This document shows, piece by piece, positions 35,414 to 47,099 of a DNA stretch of 64,000 bases. The DNA is from Planctomycetota bacterium (GTDB taxonomy: Bacteria > Planctomycetota > UBA1135 > UBA2386), in assembly GCA_020851075.1 (NCBI GenBank), contig JADZDL010000232.1:1-64000 (forward strand). The letters run 5' to 3'. The position numbers and the translations under genes are program-made. Each line of letters starts with the position of its first letter. Positions within the stretch are counted from its first letter, which is position 1. Under the pieces are notes generated by a model, which saw only the letters and a list, made by a program, of their open reading frames with translations, did no database searches and was not told the DNA's origin.

Positions 35414-35991
35414 GAGTGCTCCTTGTCCCCCGTCTCCGTCAGTTTCGCCTCGACACAGTGCCGCAGCGCGGTGCGAACGCGCGCCAGAGCCGACTTCACC
35501 CCTTCCTGGCCCAGGCCAAAGCGCGCCGCGACCTGTTCGCGAGTGAGCCCTTCCCCATAGAACGCCGACACGAGTGCTTGCGCGCGCCCGTCGAGCCGCT
35601 GCACACACGCGCGCAGCGCCTGCAGCCACGGCCCACCATCCTCCGTATCGTCGGCCACCGTCCAATGCACGGTCACGAACTGCGCGTACTCGGCCTGCTG
35701 GGCCGACCACCGCCGCGCCGCACGCTGCCCATCGACGAACCGATCGTGCGCGAGCTTGCGCAGGAACGCGCCGGCCCCACCATCCCGCGGCACCGCGAGG
35801 AGACGGGTGTGCACGTGCACGAACACATCCTGGGTACATTCGTCGGCAAGGCTCGGGGAGGCTCCCAGCGCGCGCAGGTAGCGCCAGACCCCAGCCTGAT
35901 GCTGTGCCATGAGTTCGTCGAGGCCTGCCACTGTGGGGCCCGTCGTGGAGCTTGCAGCGGTAGGTTTGGGGGCAGAAGTCACGGGCTGCAC
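35410..35991 (-). CDS. ECF-type RNA polymerase sigma factor
   Basis: A 193-residue sigma-70 family factor. Region 2 is around residues 30-90 (HQAGVWRYLRALGASPSLAD, then ECTQDVFVHVHTRLL, FLRKLAHDRFVDGQRAARR). Region 4 is around 130-175 (GRAQALVSAFYGEGLTREQV, ALARVRTALRHCVE). Its frame starts at GTG 35991; ATG at codon 28 (MAQHQAG) is a second option. The coding sequence ends by overlapping the start of the LRR membrane protein gene, so the two form a module. The target promoters are unknown. Confidence 0.87.
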   Translation of the reverse strand: MQPVTSAPKPTAASSTTGPTVAGLDELMAQHQAGVWRYLRALGASPSLADECTQDVFVHVHTRLLAVPRDGGAGAFLRKLAHDRFVDGQRAARRWSAQQAEYAQFVTVHWTVADDTEDGGPWLQALRACVQRLDGRAQALVSAFYGEGLTREQVAARFGLGQEGVKSALARVRTALRHCVEAKLTETGDKEHS

Positions 35992-36116
35992 GCCACACTA
36001 CCGTCCGCATTCTCCCCGATGGGGGCAACGATCCCCGGAATCTCGGCGGGATCCAAGCTACCCCGCCCCCCCGCTGGGCAGCCGAACCCCACCACCCGGG
36101 CCCTGATTCCCTTTGA

Positions 36117-38441
<2,325 letters not shown>

Positions 38442-38454
38442 CCCGCGTCGCGAG

Positions 38455-39480
38455 TCAGCCTCGGCGCCGCACCCGAATCCCGGCCGACACAACCTCAAGT
38501 GCCTCCCGCGGCATCGACCGGAATGGTTGTTCGAAGCTCTGTCGCAACTCCTCCGTCACCGGAATGCGCTGATGCGGCTCGAAGGACAACACTTCGAAAC
38601 CGCCGGCCTCGAACACGGCAGGGAACTCCGTGGGGCGCAACCGATTGCACCCACGCACGAGGGCGTCTCCGCCTGGAACGCGCAGGAAGTCCAGCGCATG
38701 CACGCCGCGATCGGAGTAGATGCCGTGGTCCTGCCCATCAATGGTGTGCACGCCAACACCGCCCAACCGCGTCACGCGTGCGAGTTCCTGCACCACCGCC
38801 GTCGGGTTGGCCACGTGCTCCAGAAACGACACGCTATACGTCAGATCCGCTTCACCATCGGGCAGGCTGAGGTGTTCCGCAGACTCGCGTTTGAGCACCA
38901 ATCTCTCGCTATCAATTCCCGCTGGGTCGCCCTGCCACAATTTCATCAGATCGAAGCCGGAGAAACCGGCAAACACCTGTTCCCGGGTCAATCGCACCTT
39001 CTCCGAAATGCACTCCGGCAATGCCAGGGCGTAGGTAGCCAATCGCGCCAGCGCTCGCACCGCCGAAACCTCGTCATGGACGGGATCCAGGTCGACCCCG
39101 ATCGCTCGACGGGCCCCAGCCAGCAAGTAGATCAATAGTCCAGCCAAGGGGTTCTGCGAACCGCATCCAAGCTCGACGATGGTGGCGCCCTTCACCTGCA
39201 ACACCCCCATGGCCTGGAACGTAGCGCCCATGTGAAACAGCTCTCTCGCACGCATCCTGGAGAAGCGGTTGGCGAGGGTATCGGTTCGCACTTCCAGTTC
39301 CATCGAGAGCAATGCCAGGAGACCAGCCAGGTCCCCATTGGAACGGGCTACTGCATCCCCTCTTCGCAATCGCACGAGCAATTCCGCAGCGAGATCGCGG
39401 GAGGGGAGGGCGGACAGGTCCGTGGCAGGGGCATGAACCAGGCGATTAAGCCGTCCACTGCTATTCGTTTCCTCGGCCAT
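38455..39480 (-). CDS. SAM-dependent class I methyltransferase
   Basis: A 341-residue cytoplasmic enzyme. Motif I is TIVELGCGSQNPLAGLLIYL (about 100-119), followed by AIGVDLDP (motif II). The acidic segment EADLTYSVSFLEHV (about 208-221) resembles motif IV/post-I of methyltransferases of the UbiE type. The N-terminal 90 residues and the C-terminal 70 residues are not recognised. The substrate is unknown. It is convergent with icd, whose stop is only 13 bases away. Confidence 0.8.
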   Translation of the reverse strand: MAEETNSSGRLNRLVHAPATDLSALPSRDLAAELLVRLRRGDAVARSNGDLAGLLALLSMELEVRTDTLANRFSRMRARELFHMGATFQAMGVLQVKGATIVELGCGSQNPLAGLLIYLLAGARRAIGVDLDPVHDEVSAVRALARLATYALALPECISEKVRLTREQVFAGFSGFDLMKLWQGDPAGIDSERLVLKRESAEHLSLPDGEADLTYSVSFLEHVANPTAVVQELARVTRLGGVGVHTIDGQDHGIYSDRGVHALDFLRVPGGDALVRGCNRLRPTEFPAVFEAGGFEVLSFEPHQRIPVTEELRQSFEQPFRSMPREALEVVSAGIRVRRRG

Positions 39481-39605
39481 GCCCCAACGCTACCTGCATG
39501 CCGACCGCATGGGAACTTGCTCCTCCTCAGGCGAAGGGGATGGGAACCCATCGGAGCAGGTTCCATGGCATTGTCCCGCAACCCGGGCCTCCACCGCCGT
39601 GGCCG

Positions 39606-40481
39606 TCAAGCCGGACGCGGTGCCGGCAGTCGTTCGAGCAACCGTTCGAAGCCGATCTCGGCGCACAGTGCTGGCAGTTCTGCGGCGGCACCGCGCCAGC
39701 GCAGCGCGTCGAGGTCTTCCGCCAGCGGCACATCCGTGCGCAACGTCGCCAGACGGCGGTAGAGCATCGCGTCGCCGCGCGCTTCACGCAGGGAAGCAGC
39801 GAGGCCGGCTGCTCCGCGCACGACCACGGTCCACGCCGCTGCATCGTCGGGGATCGCTTCGAGGTGCTGGTAGTGTGCCAGCACCAAGGCCGCGGACTTC
39901 GCACCCCACTTCGGCAACCCCGGAATGCCATCCTGCTCGTCGCCAATGAGGGCCAGCAGGTCCGGGATCGACGCGGGGCCAACGCCGAACTTCGTATGCA
40001 CGCCGGGCTCGTCGAGCACCGCGCGTTTCCTGCGGTCGAAGCCGACGATGCGTTCGCCGCACACCATCTGCGCGAGGTCCTTGTCAGGCGTGCACAGCAG
40101 TACACGCTCGACGCGGGGGTCCGCACCGTAGCGCACAGCGCCTGACGCCAGCGCGTCGTCGGCCTCGAACTCCACCATCGACCAGACCGGAATGCCGAGC
40201 GCGCGCACGGCCCGTTCGACGAGTTCGAACTGCTGGTGCAGCACCGGGTCCATGCCTTCGCCCGTCTTGTAGCCCGCGAAGAGCTCGTTGCGGAACGACT
40301 CGATCACGGTGTCGAACGCGACGGCTACGTGCGTGACTTCGGGCTCGCGCAGCATTGCCGCGAGCGAAGCGAGCACGCCGCGCGTGGCCCCCACTTCGCG
40401 TCCGTCCGGCGCCAGCGCCGACGGCACTGCGAAGTAGTTGCGGAACAACTCGTAGGTGCCGTCGATGAGGTGGACGAACAC
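39606..40481 (-). CDS. Stand-alone 5'-3' exonuclease (PolA N-terminal domain type)
   Basis: A 291-residue nuclease of the FEN/5'-3' exonuclease family as in the N-terminal third of DNA polymerase I. Metal-binding acidic residues are seen in HLIDGTYELFRNYFA, VAFDTVIESFRNELF, EFEADDALASGA, LLCTPDKDLAQMV and the helix-hairpin-helix IPGLPKWGAKSAALVLAHY. It removes RNA primers or flaps. It starts at GTG 40481 and is 16 bases after the stop of pheT on the same strand, so it is probably read together with the tRNA-synthetase operon. It is not fused to a polymerase here. Confidence 0.88.
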   Translation of the reverse strand: MFVHLIDGTYELFRNYFAVPSALAPDGREVGATRGVLASLAAMLREPEVTHVAVAFDTVIESFRNELFAGYKTGEGMDPVLHQQFELVERAVRALGIPVWSMVEFEADDALASGAVRYGADPRVERVLLCTPDKDLAQMVCGERIVGFDRRKRAVLDEPGVHTKFGVGPASIPDLLALIGDEQDGIPGLPKWGAKSAALVLAHYQHLEAIPDDAAAWTVVVRGAAGLAASLREARGDAMLYRRLATLRTDVPLAEDLDALRWRGAAAELPALCAEIGFERLLERLPAPRPA

Positions 40482-40497
40482 GCGCGGTACCTACCGG

Positions 40498-42909
40498 TTA
40501 CCCGCGCAGCTCGCCGCCGATCGACGCCGCTTGCTCGCGCACCTTGCCGAGGTACTTGCCTTCGTCGTCGTCCGTCAGCGTGCGGTCCTCGGCACCGAGC
40601 GTGACCGTGAAGTTGAGGCTCTTCTTGCCCGCGGGCAGGCGTTCGCCGCGGTAGACCTCAAACAGCTGCACGTCGCGAACGAGCTTGCGCCCGGTCGTGC
40701 GCAGGAACTCCGCCACCTGGCTCACCTGCGTCGTCTCGTCAACGAGCAGAGCCACGTCGACCGGCAGCACCGGGAAGGTCGGCACGGCGGCGTAGCGCGC
40801 GATGCGGCGGCCGTTCGCGAGCAGGGCGCGAACGTCGATGCAGGCGATCGCCGTCGAAGCCGGCAGGCCCAGCGCGCGCGCGATGCCAGGATGCAGATGC
40901 GCCACGTAACCGACGGGCGAGCCATCGCGATCGATCGCGACCGCACGCGACGGGTGCACCCAAGGTTGGTCCTTACCGTGCCAGACGCGCTGCAGGACCG
41001 CGGGATAACCGAGGCGCAGCAGCGCCGAGCTCACCGACTCGCGCAGTTCGCCGAACGGATGCACACCATCGCGGCGGCTCAGCACGAACGCGATCTCGCG
41101 CACCTCGTGCGGCAGTTTGTGGTCATCCGCCATCTCGGCGTGGTAACCCTTGCCATGCTCGCAAAGGCGCACTTCGGCGTGTTGCCGCAGGTTCTGCTGC
41201 ACACTCGCGAGCAGGCTCGGCATCACGTGACGACGGATGCGCGTGACCTCGGGTGCCACGGGATTGGCAACCTGCACGTAGGCGTGCCCCATCGCATCGC
41301 AGGCCGCCAGCACCGCGTCGGGCACGAAGCTGTAGTTGTAGGCTTCGCAGAACGCGAGGTCCGTGCACGCAACTTCGAGCAGGCGCCGCACGAGGAACAG
41401 CTCCTCGTTGCGCACCGGCGGCTCGACCGTGCCGTGCAGCGGCCGTTCGGGGATGTTGTCGTAGCGGAACATGCGCCCGACTTCCTCGATGAGGTCGTCT
41501 TCGATCGCGATGTCCTTCGTGGCGCGGAAACTCGGCACCGCGACGACAAACCCGACGTCGGTGACCTGCACCGAAAACTGCAGGCCCGTGAGGATCGACA
41601 CGACCTTCTCGTCTTCGAGCGGGATGCCGATCTTCAGGTGCAGGCGGGCGCGGCGCAGCGTGATGGGTTTGGGCGCGTAGTGGAACCCGGTCGGGTCGAT
41701 CATCGGCCCGGCCGCGTGCGCCGATGGGCAGAAGCCCTTGAGCAACGCCAGGAAGTGGAACACCGCGAGTTCGGCGTTGGCCGGGTCCTGCGCCTTCTCG
41801 AAACGCGCACTCGCGTCCGTGCGCAGACCAAGCCGCATGCTCGTGCGACGGATCGTCGACGCGCGGAAGTTCGCGGATTCGAGGAACAGGCTCGTCGTCG
41901 CCGCCTCCACCATCGTGCCGGCACCACCCATGATGCCCGCGAGGGCCTCGGGCTTGTCCCCGCTGCAGATCAGCAAGTCGGTGTCGGTGAGCTTGCGCTC
42001 CTGGCCGTCGAGCGTCGTGATCGATTCGCCAGACTTTGCCATGCGCACGCGGATCGGGCCCTGGCCGACATGCCGCGCATCAAACGCGTGCATCGGCTGG
42101 CCGAGGTCGAGCATCACGAAGTTGGTGAGGTCGACGGGCAGATTGATCGCGCGCTGGCCGACCGCCGCGAGCTGCCAACGCAGCTCGAGCGGCGACTTGC
42201 CGGACGTGACGCCGTCGATCACGAGGCCGCAGTAGCGCGGGCACGCCGTCTGGTCGGCGATCTCGATGCTCACGTGCTTGCCGGTGCGCGGCAGTTCCTG
42301 GGCGATTGCCGCCGGTTTCAGTTCGCGCCCGTAGATCGCGGCGAGTTCGCGCGCGAACCCGTAGTGCCCCCACAGATCGGGGCGGTGGTTGATCGACTTG
42401 TTGTCGATCTCGAGCACCCAATCCTGCACCGGGCAGACGTCGACGAACTTCGCACCGATCGTGGTGTTCTCCGGCAATACGAGGATGCCATCGTGATCGT
42501 CGGAAAGGCCGAGTTCGGACTCCGAACAGATCATGCCGTGCGATTCGACGCCGCGGATCTTGCCGACCTTGATCTTCAGCGCGCCTTTGCCGCCGCTCGC
42601 GGGCAAGGTGTCGCCGGGCCGGATCACGACCACACGCTGCCCCGCCGCCACGTTGGGCGCGCCGCAGACGATCTGCACGACGCCGCCATTCTCGTGGCCG
42701 AGGTCGACCTGGCACACCGACAGCTTGTCGGCGTCGGGGTGCTTCTCACGCTTGCGAACGTGGCCGACGACGAGGCATTCGAGCCCATCACCAAAGCGCT
42801 CGATGCCCTCGATCTCGGCCGTGCTCATCGTCAGATCGGCGAGGATCTGTTTGGGCTCGATGCCGGACAGGTCGACGTGACGCTGCAACCAACGCAGGGA
42901 TAGCTTCAT
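40498..42909 (-). CDS. pheT: Phenylalanyl-tRNA synthetase beta subunit
   Basis: An 803-residue subunit that with PheS forms the alpha2-beta2 enzyme charging tRNA(Phe). The order is: N-terminal MKLSLRWLQRHVDLS, the tRNA-binding EMAP-like domain (VVGHVRKREKHPDADKLSVC, IVCGAPNVAAGQ), B3/B4 editing domain, B5 and a C-terminal ferredoxin-fold anticodon-binding domain (about 710-803, PTFPVLPVDVALLVDE). The start ATG 42909 overlaps the stop of pheS by 4 bases (ATGA). The frame is open further upstream but this start matches the family N-terminus. Confidence 0.96.
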   Translation of the reverse strand: MKLSLRWLQRHVDLSGIEPKQILADLTMSTAEIEGIERFGDGLECLVVGHVRKREKHPDADKLSVCQVDLGHENGGVVQIVCGAPNVAAGQRVVVIRPGDTLPASGGKGALKIKVGKIRGVESHGMICSESELGLSDDHDGILVLPENTTIGAKFVDVCPVQDWVLEIDNKSINHRPDLWGHYGFARELAAIYGRELKPAAIAQELPRTGKHVSIEIADQTACPRYCGLVIDGVTSGKSPLELRWQLAAVGQRAINLPVDLTNFVMLDLGQPMHAFDARHVGQGPIRVRMAKSGESITTLDGQERKLTDTDLLICSGDKPEALAGIMGGAGTMVEAATTSLFLESANFRASTIRRTSMRLGLRTDASARFEKAQDPANAELAVFHFLALLKGFCPSAHAAGPMIDPTGFHYAPKPITLRRARLHLKIGIPLEDEKVVSILTGLQFSVQVTDVGFVVAVPSFRATKDIAIEDDLIEEVGRMFRYDNIPERPLHGTVEPPVRNEELFLVRRLLEVACTDLAFCEAYNYSFVPDAVLAACDAMGHAYVQVANPVAPEVTRIRRHVMPSLLASVQQNLRQHAEVRLCEHGKGYHAEMADDHKLPHEVREIAFVLSRRDGVHPFGELRESVSSALLRLGYPAVLQRVWHGKDQPWVHPSRAVAIDRDGSPVGYVAHLHPGIARALGLPASTAIACIDVRALLANGRRIARYAAVPTFPVLPVDVALLVDETTQVSQVAEFLRTTGRKLVRDVQLFEVYRGERLPAGKKSLNFTVTLGAEDRTLTDDDEGKYLGKVREQAASIGGELRG

Positions 42910-43994
42910 CGCGGCACCTCGGGGAACTGCTGCAGGAAGCGTTGGTCGCCCCCCATGAACTGACGGATGTCGTCGATGCCGTAGCGCAGCATCACGACGC
43001 GCTGCAGGCCCATGCCAAACGCAAACCCCGTGTGCTCTTCGGGGTCGATGCCACCTTGGCGCAGCACGTTGGGATGGACCATGCCGCACGGCAGGATCTC
43101 GATCCAACCACTCTGCTTGCAGACCGAGCAGCCCTTGCCGCTGCAGAACGGGCAATTGACGTCGAGTTCAAACCCCGGCTCGACGAACGGGAAGAAGCCG
43201 GGACGCAACCGCACCTGCACGTCGCGCTCGAGGATCACGCGCAGACAGGTCTTCATCGTGTGGATGAGGTTGGCGATCGACACACCGCGGTCGCCGCCGT
43301 GCCCGTCCCGCTGCACGCGGTCCACGACGAGACCCTCCATCTGGTAGAAGGTGTGTTCGTGGCTCTTGTCGACGGTCTCACTGCGGAAGCAGCGACCGGG
43401 CACGATCACCTTGAGCGGCGGCTGGAAACCGTGCTTCGTGAGGCGCTGCATCGTGCGCACCTGCACGGGCGACGTGTGCGTGCGCAGCAGGTTGCGACCA
43501 AGGCCCGATTGTTCGCGCAGCCAGAACGTGTCCTGGCTTTCGCGCGCGGGGTGATCGCCCGGAATGTTGAGCGCATCGAAGTTGAAGTACTCGGACTCGA
43601 CCTCGGGGCCGTCCTGCCACTGAAAGCCCATGCTCGTGAACAGGTCGACGAGCTCGTTCTGCACGATCGTGATCGGATGCAGGGCACCGCGGCGAACGCG
43701 CGGCCCAGGCTCGGTCGGATCGAAGTCGCTCGCGGCAAGTTCTTGCGCGAGTGCGGCGGCCGCAAAGGCCTCGCGGCGGGCGGCAAGCGCCTGTTCGACT
43801 TCCTGCTTCAGTACGTTGGCGGCTTTGCCAAACGCGGGGCGTTCTTCCTTCGGCAACGTCGTGACCGAGCGTACGAGCTCGACGACCTCGCCTTTGGCGC
43901 CAAACAGGCGCGTGTCGAGCTCGGCCAGGGCGGCAGCGTCCGCGGCCTTCTCAATCGCATGGAGCCACTGCTCCCGTAGTGCGGTAGTGTCCAT
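42906..43994 (-). CDS. pheS: Phenylalanyl-tRNA synthetase alpha subunit
   Basis: A 362-residue catalytic subunit of class II type. An N-terminal coiled coil (about 1-90) is followed by the core: HPITIVQNELVDLFTSMGF with motif I, LRTHTSPVQVRTMQ, GRCFRSETVDKSHEHTFYQM (motif II), and GFAFGMGLQRVVMLRYG (motif III). It also has the metal-ribbon segment CPFCSGKGCSVCKQSGW, common in bacterial PheS. It stands upstream of pheT, overlapping by 4 bases, and 253 bases downstream of rplT with a repeat- and hairpin-bearing leader between. Confidence 0.96.
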   Translation of the reverse strand: MDTTALREQWLHAIEKAADAAALAELDTRLFGAKGEVVELVRSVTTLPKEERPAFGKAANVLKQEVEQALAARREAFAAAALAQELAASDFDPTEPGPRVRRGALHPITIVQNELVDLFTSMGFQWQDGPEVESEYFNFDALNIPGDHPARESQDTFWLREQSGLGRNLLRTHTSPVQVRTMQRLTKHGFQPPLKVIVPGRCFRSETVDKSHEHTFYQMEGLVVDRVQRDGHGGDRGVSIANLIHTMKTCLRVILERDVQVRLRPGFFPFVEPGFELDVNCPFCSGKGCSVCKQSGWIEILPCGMVHPNVLRQGGIDPEEHTGFAFGMGLQRVVMLRYGIDDIRQFMGGDQRFLQQFPEVPR

Positions 43995-44158
43995 GAGTAG
44001 TCCTTGACCGATAGGGGCTAGCGCTCAGCCAGCGACCCCATTCTTTGCATCTCAGGCCTGAGAACTCAGACCAGAACATTCAGACCGGAGCACATTCAGA
44101 CCGGAACCTGACAGCCCAGAAGCCAGACGGGCCAGAAACCTGAGTCCGTACAGCACTG

Positions 44159-44181
44159 CGGCGCTGGACCTGCCAGCGCCG
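44159..44181 (-). promoter_or_regulatory. Hairpin in the pheS leader
   Basis: A perfect 9-base-pair stem CGGCGCTGG/CCAGCGCCG with a 5-base loop lies in the spacer between rplT and pheS. No T-run follows on the minus strand, so it is not a standard terminator; it may be an attenuator or mRNA structure. Elsewhere in the spacer are a 14-base palindrome (44050-44063) and a 14-base sequence (ACATTCAGACCGGA) repeated at 44076 and 44092. Confidence 0.5.
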
Positions 44182-44247
44182 TCAAGCGAGACTCGAGGAT
44201 GAGTAGCGTCGCTCCGTAGGATCGGCTACTCAGTTCGAATCAGGCAC

Positions 44248-44604
44248 TCAGGCCAGAACGGCCTTGGCCTTGCCACAGATCGCGGCGAAGGTCGCCGGAT
44301 CGTGAATGGCAAGCTCGGACAGTTCCTTGCGATTCAGGCTGATCCCGGCCTTCTGCACGCCGTGGATGAACGCCGAATAGCGCAGCCCGTGCGTCTTGAC
44401 GGCCGCCGTCAGGCGGGTGATCCAGAGCGAGCGGAAGAAGCGCTTCTTCTGCTGGCGGCCGGCGAACGCGAACGCGTCGGCGCGGATGCCGGTCACCATC
44501 GCCTGCTTGAACAGGTTGCGGCGGCCTTGGCGGAAGCCCTTCGCGCGCTTCAGAACGCGGTTGCGGCGCTGACGGGTAGCAGGACCATTTGTTGCGCGAC
44601 CCAT
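44248..44604 (-). CDS. rplT: 50S ribosomal protein L20
   Basis: A 118-residue protein of the large ribosomal subunit that binds 23S rRNA and is needed early in assembly. The family sequence is clear: RAKGFRQGRRNLFKQAMVTG, then FRSLWITRLTAAVK and GLRYSAFIHGVQKAGISLNR and LAIHDP near the end. It starts 6 bases after the rpmI stop, and its Shine-Dalgarno sequence GGGAGG lies in the last codons of rpmI. Confidence 0.97.
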   Translation of the reverse strand: MGRATNGPATRQRRNRVLKRAKGFRQGRRNLFKQAMVTGIRADAFAFAGRQQKKRFFRSLWITRLTAAVKTHGLRYSAFIHGVQKAGISLNRKELSELAIHDPATFAAICGKAKAVLA

Positions 44605-44610
44605 ATCTCG

Positions 44611-44808
44611 TTACCTCCCACCCAACAGCATGGCCATACTCACGGCGATCTTACCCTTGCACAGGCCCTTTTGGCGGAGCTGGCGCTTCCGCTTGGAACT
44701 GCGGCGCACCATGATGTGCGACGTAAAGGCATGGCGGAACTTGACCTTACCGGTCTTGGTCAGCTTCATGCGCTTAACCACCGCCTTCTTGGTCTTCTGC
44801 TTCGGCAT
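44611..44808 (-). CDS. rpmI: 50S ribosomal protein L35
   Basis: A 65-residue basic ribosomal protein; [20 protein letters not shown] and [19 protein letters not shown] identify L35. It is the first gene of the rpmI-rplT-pheS-pheT set. The usual upstream neighbour infC (initiation factor IF-3) is absent: the next gene upstream is divergent. A promoter should lie within 44809-44946; none was clearly picked out. Confidence 0.96.
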   Translation of the reverse strand: MPKQKTKKAVVKRMKLTKTGKVKFRHAFTSHIMVRRSSKRKRQLRQKGLCKGKIAVSMAMLLGGR

Positions 44809-44946
44809 AGTGCTCAGTCTTAGGAAGGGGAAGGACCGTAGCGAGCGCCACCCCCCGCATCAAGAGCAGGATGGGGAAAAGTCTGGCAAAGCAATCGGAA
44901 GCACGCGAAAACCCTTCCCGCGCCGGCCGTTCCAGCGCCACCAGCC

Positions 44947-45753
44947 ATGGACCTGTTCCTCGCCTGCCTGCACGGCGCCGCGTATGCGGCCCTCGCGTTC
45001 GCCCTCCCCCTCCCTGCCGTCCGGCGGCCCGCAATCGCCGTTTTGCTGCTTACCGCCATCGCCTGCCTCGCGGCCGGCCTGCTCAGCCCGGCCGAACGAA
45101 CCCTCACTACCGTGCACACCTACGCCGGCTTCGAGGGTTACGCCCAGGAAGTCAGCATGGTCAGCTTTCCGACCGGCACGGCGACCGCGCCCGGCTGGTT
45201 ATGGCCATTGCCATTCCTCGGTTTTGCCGCCCTCTGGTCCGCCATCCTCGCCCGCCTGGGCCAGAACCCCATCCGCAGCGGGCTCTTGCTGCCGCTGCTG
45301 TTCGCGTGGACGGCCACGGCAATGTGGCTCGGCACGCAGTTCCTGGCCGGCCCGGCCGCGATCGTGCAACCACTCGGCCTCGACCGCGTGCTCTATCCCG
45401 CCGGCATCGCGCTCGCCCTCTGCTCCGCCTGGACCGCCAGATCGCTGCCGGGCCTGCTGATCCGCATCAGCGCCGGCGTGGTGCTCGCGCGCCTGCCCGC
45501 CGCCGCGTTCAGCAAGTTCGCGAGTGACTACCGCCTCGGCACTGGCCTCGACATCCACAGCGTACGCGACATCGTGAACCCGTTAACGGGCATGCAGTTC
45601 GACCCGCGCATCACGCTCGACTCGCCCTACCAGCAGTTCTGGCTGATCTGGCTCGAGCACGTGATCATGTTCCCCGCGATCTACCTGCTGAGCCTCACCG
45701 GCATCGCGTTTGGCGTCTACATGTTCCACAAACACAGCGGCGACGCCAGGTGA
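44947..45753 (+). CDS. Polytopic membrane protein of unknown function
   Basis: A 268-residue protein with seven or eight hydrophobic segments (for example YAALAFALPLPAV, AIAVLLLTAIACLAAGLL, PLPFLGFAALWSAILA, SGLLLPLLFAWTATAMWL, WLIWLEHVIMFPAIYLLSLT). No family was recognised. The last segment LTGIAFGVYMFHKHSGD ends in a short polar tail. ATG 44947 starts the first helix. Its stop overlaps a GTGA in front of the esterase gene, so the two are likely co-transcribed. Confidence 0.72.
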   Translation: MDLFLACLHGAAYAALAFALPLPAVRRPAIAVLLLTAIACLAAGLLSPAERTLTTVHTYAGFEGYAQEVSMVSFPTGTATAPGWLWPLPFLGFAALWSAILARLGQNPIRSGLLLPLLFAWTATAMWLGTQFLAGPAAIVQPLGLDRVLYPAGIALALCSAWTARSLPGLLIRISAGVVLARLPAAAFSKFASDYRLGTGLDIHSVRDIVNPLTGMQFDPRITLDSPYQQFWLIWLEHVIMFPAIYLLSLTGIAFGVYMFHKHSGDAR

Positions 45754-45761
45754 GCTCCCCC

Positions 45762-47099
45762 ATGCCCAAACGCCTCGCTCGCATCCTGATCCCGCTCGCC
45801 ATCGCGACCTCGCTGCAGCCCGCCGCGGCCCAGAACGAAGGCGCCACGACGTTGCCGCAGTGGTTTGCCAGACCCGCAGCCACGCGCGGCGCCCCGCCCG
45901 TCACGGACGCACCACTCTCGCGCGCCGAAGCCGAGGCAAAGCTCGGCGAAGTGTTCGCCGCGCTGATCGCCGGCAGCCAACAAGCGGGACTCGACACGCT
46001 GCCGCCGCTGCTGCCGAACGATCTCGACAAAGCGCTGTTACCCTCCGAACTGCACATCGGCGACTTCACGATGCCGTTCGTGCTGCTCACCAAGGGCGAG
46101 AAACCGGCCTCCGGCTGGCCACTCTACCTCTGCCTGCACGGCGGTGGCGGCAACGGCGACGCGAAGGGTCCGCACGAGTGGGACGTGAACAGCCGCGAGT
46201 GGCAAGCGCAGAAGACACTCTGGAAGCGCATCTATCCGGCGCCTGGCATCTACTTCATCCCGCGCATGGCCGACGATCGAAAGGGTCGCTGGTATCTGGA
46301 TCACAACCAGATCGCGTTTGAGGAACTCATTACGAAATGCATCCTGTTCCGCGAGGTGGACCCCAACCGCGTCTACCTGATGGGCATTTCGGAGGGTGGT
46401 TACGGTGCGATCCGTTTTGCGGGCAATCGCCCCGATCGCTTCGCCGCGACGGGTGGCATGGCGGCCGCCGAACCACTGTCGACTTCCCCGCCCGAGAACA
46501 TGCGCAATGTCTCTATGCGCATCGATATTGGCGAGAAGGACACGATGTACGACCGTGTTGGTCTCGCGCGTCGCATGGGCGAACGGCTCGCCGAGTTGAA
46601 GCGTGAGGACCCGAGCGGGTTCGACTTCGAAGTGTGTGTGCAGGCGGGACGCGGGCACGGCGTCGACTACTCGCTGTCGCCGCAGTGGCTCTCGACGCGC
46701 GTGCGCAATCCGCATCCGGACCGCGTGGTGTGGACGGTGCAGAAGTTTGATTCGCGCATAGCACTGCAGAACTACTGGCTCGCGCTCGATGCGGCGCCTG
46801 CGACGATGCCGCTGTATTTGAGTGCGAGCATTTCGAAGAACCGGCTCGTGGTGACCGCGGAGCAGGATGGCGGCGAAGGCAAGCCGCGGCAGGCTGTGCG
46901 TGAAGGCGTGGTGCGCATTCGGCTCAACGACCAGCTCGCAGATCTCGACGCACCGATCACGATCGTCGTGAACGGTGCGGAGCGGACCGCGGTGCGCGTG
47001 CAGCGCAGTCTCGCGGTGATGGCGCGCACGATGGCGGAGCGCAGTGATCCAAACTACTGCTTCTGTGCCGAGATCGTGATCGAGCTCGGCGCGAAGTAG
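45762..47099 (+). CDS. Exported alpha/beta-hydrolase (esterase-like)
   Basis: A 445-residue exported enzyme. The signal peptide MPKRLARILIPLAIATSLQP ends near AAAQ. An alpha/beta hydrolase core spans about 90-340: oxyanion segment YLCLHGGGGNGDAK, nucleophile elbow GISEGGYG (Ser) around residue 205-212, an aspartate in RIDIGEKDTMYD and a candidate catalytic histidine in GRGHGVDY. The C-terminal ~110 residues look like a separate beta domain. ATG 45762 has GGTGAG about 8 bases upstream; GTG at 45750 is an alternative. It could act on esters of extracellular polymers. Confidence 0.84.
   Translation: MPKRLARILIPLAIATSLQPAAAQNEGATTLPQWFARPAATRGAPPVTDAPLSRAEAEAKLGEVFAALIAGSQQAGLDTLPPLLPNDLDKALLPSELHIGDFTMPFVLLTKGEKPASGWPLYLCLHGGGGNGDAKGPHEWDVNSREWQAQKTLWKRIYPAPGIYFIPRMADDRKGRWYLDHNQIAFEELITKCILFREVDPNRVYLMGISEGGYGAIRFAGNRPDRFAATGGMAAAEPLSTSPPENMRNVSMRIDIGEKDTMYDRVGLARRMGERLAELKREDPSGFDFEVCVQAGRGHGVDYSLSPQWLSTRVRNPHPDRVVWTVQKFDSRIALQNYWLALDAAPATMPLYLSASISKNRLVVTAEQDGGEGKPRQAVREGVVRIRLNDQLADLDAPITIVVNGAERTAVRVQRSLAVMARTMAERSDPNYCFCAEIVIELGAK

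Noticed and set aside
44050-44063. 14-base palindrome TCTCAGGCCTGAGA as a terminator
   Set aside because: No T-run on either side and it lies within an operon spacer; kept only as part of the pheS leader description.
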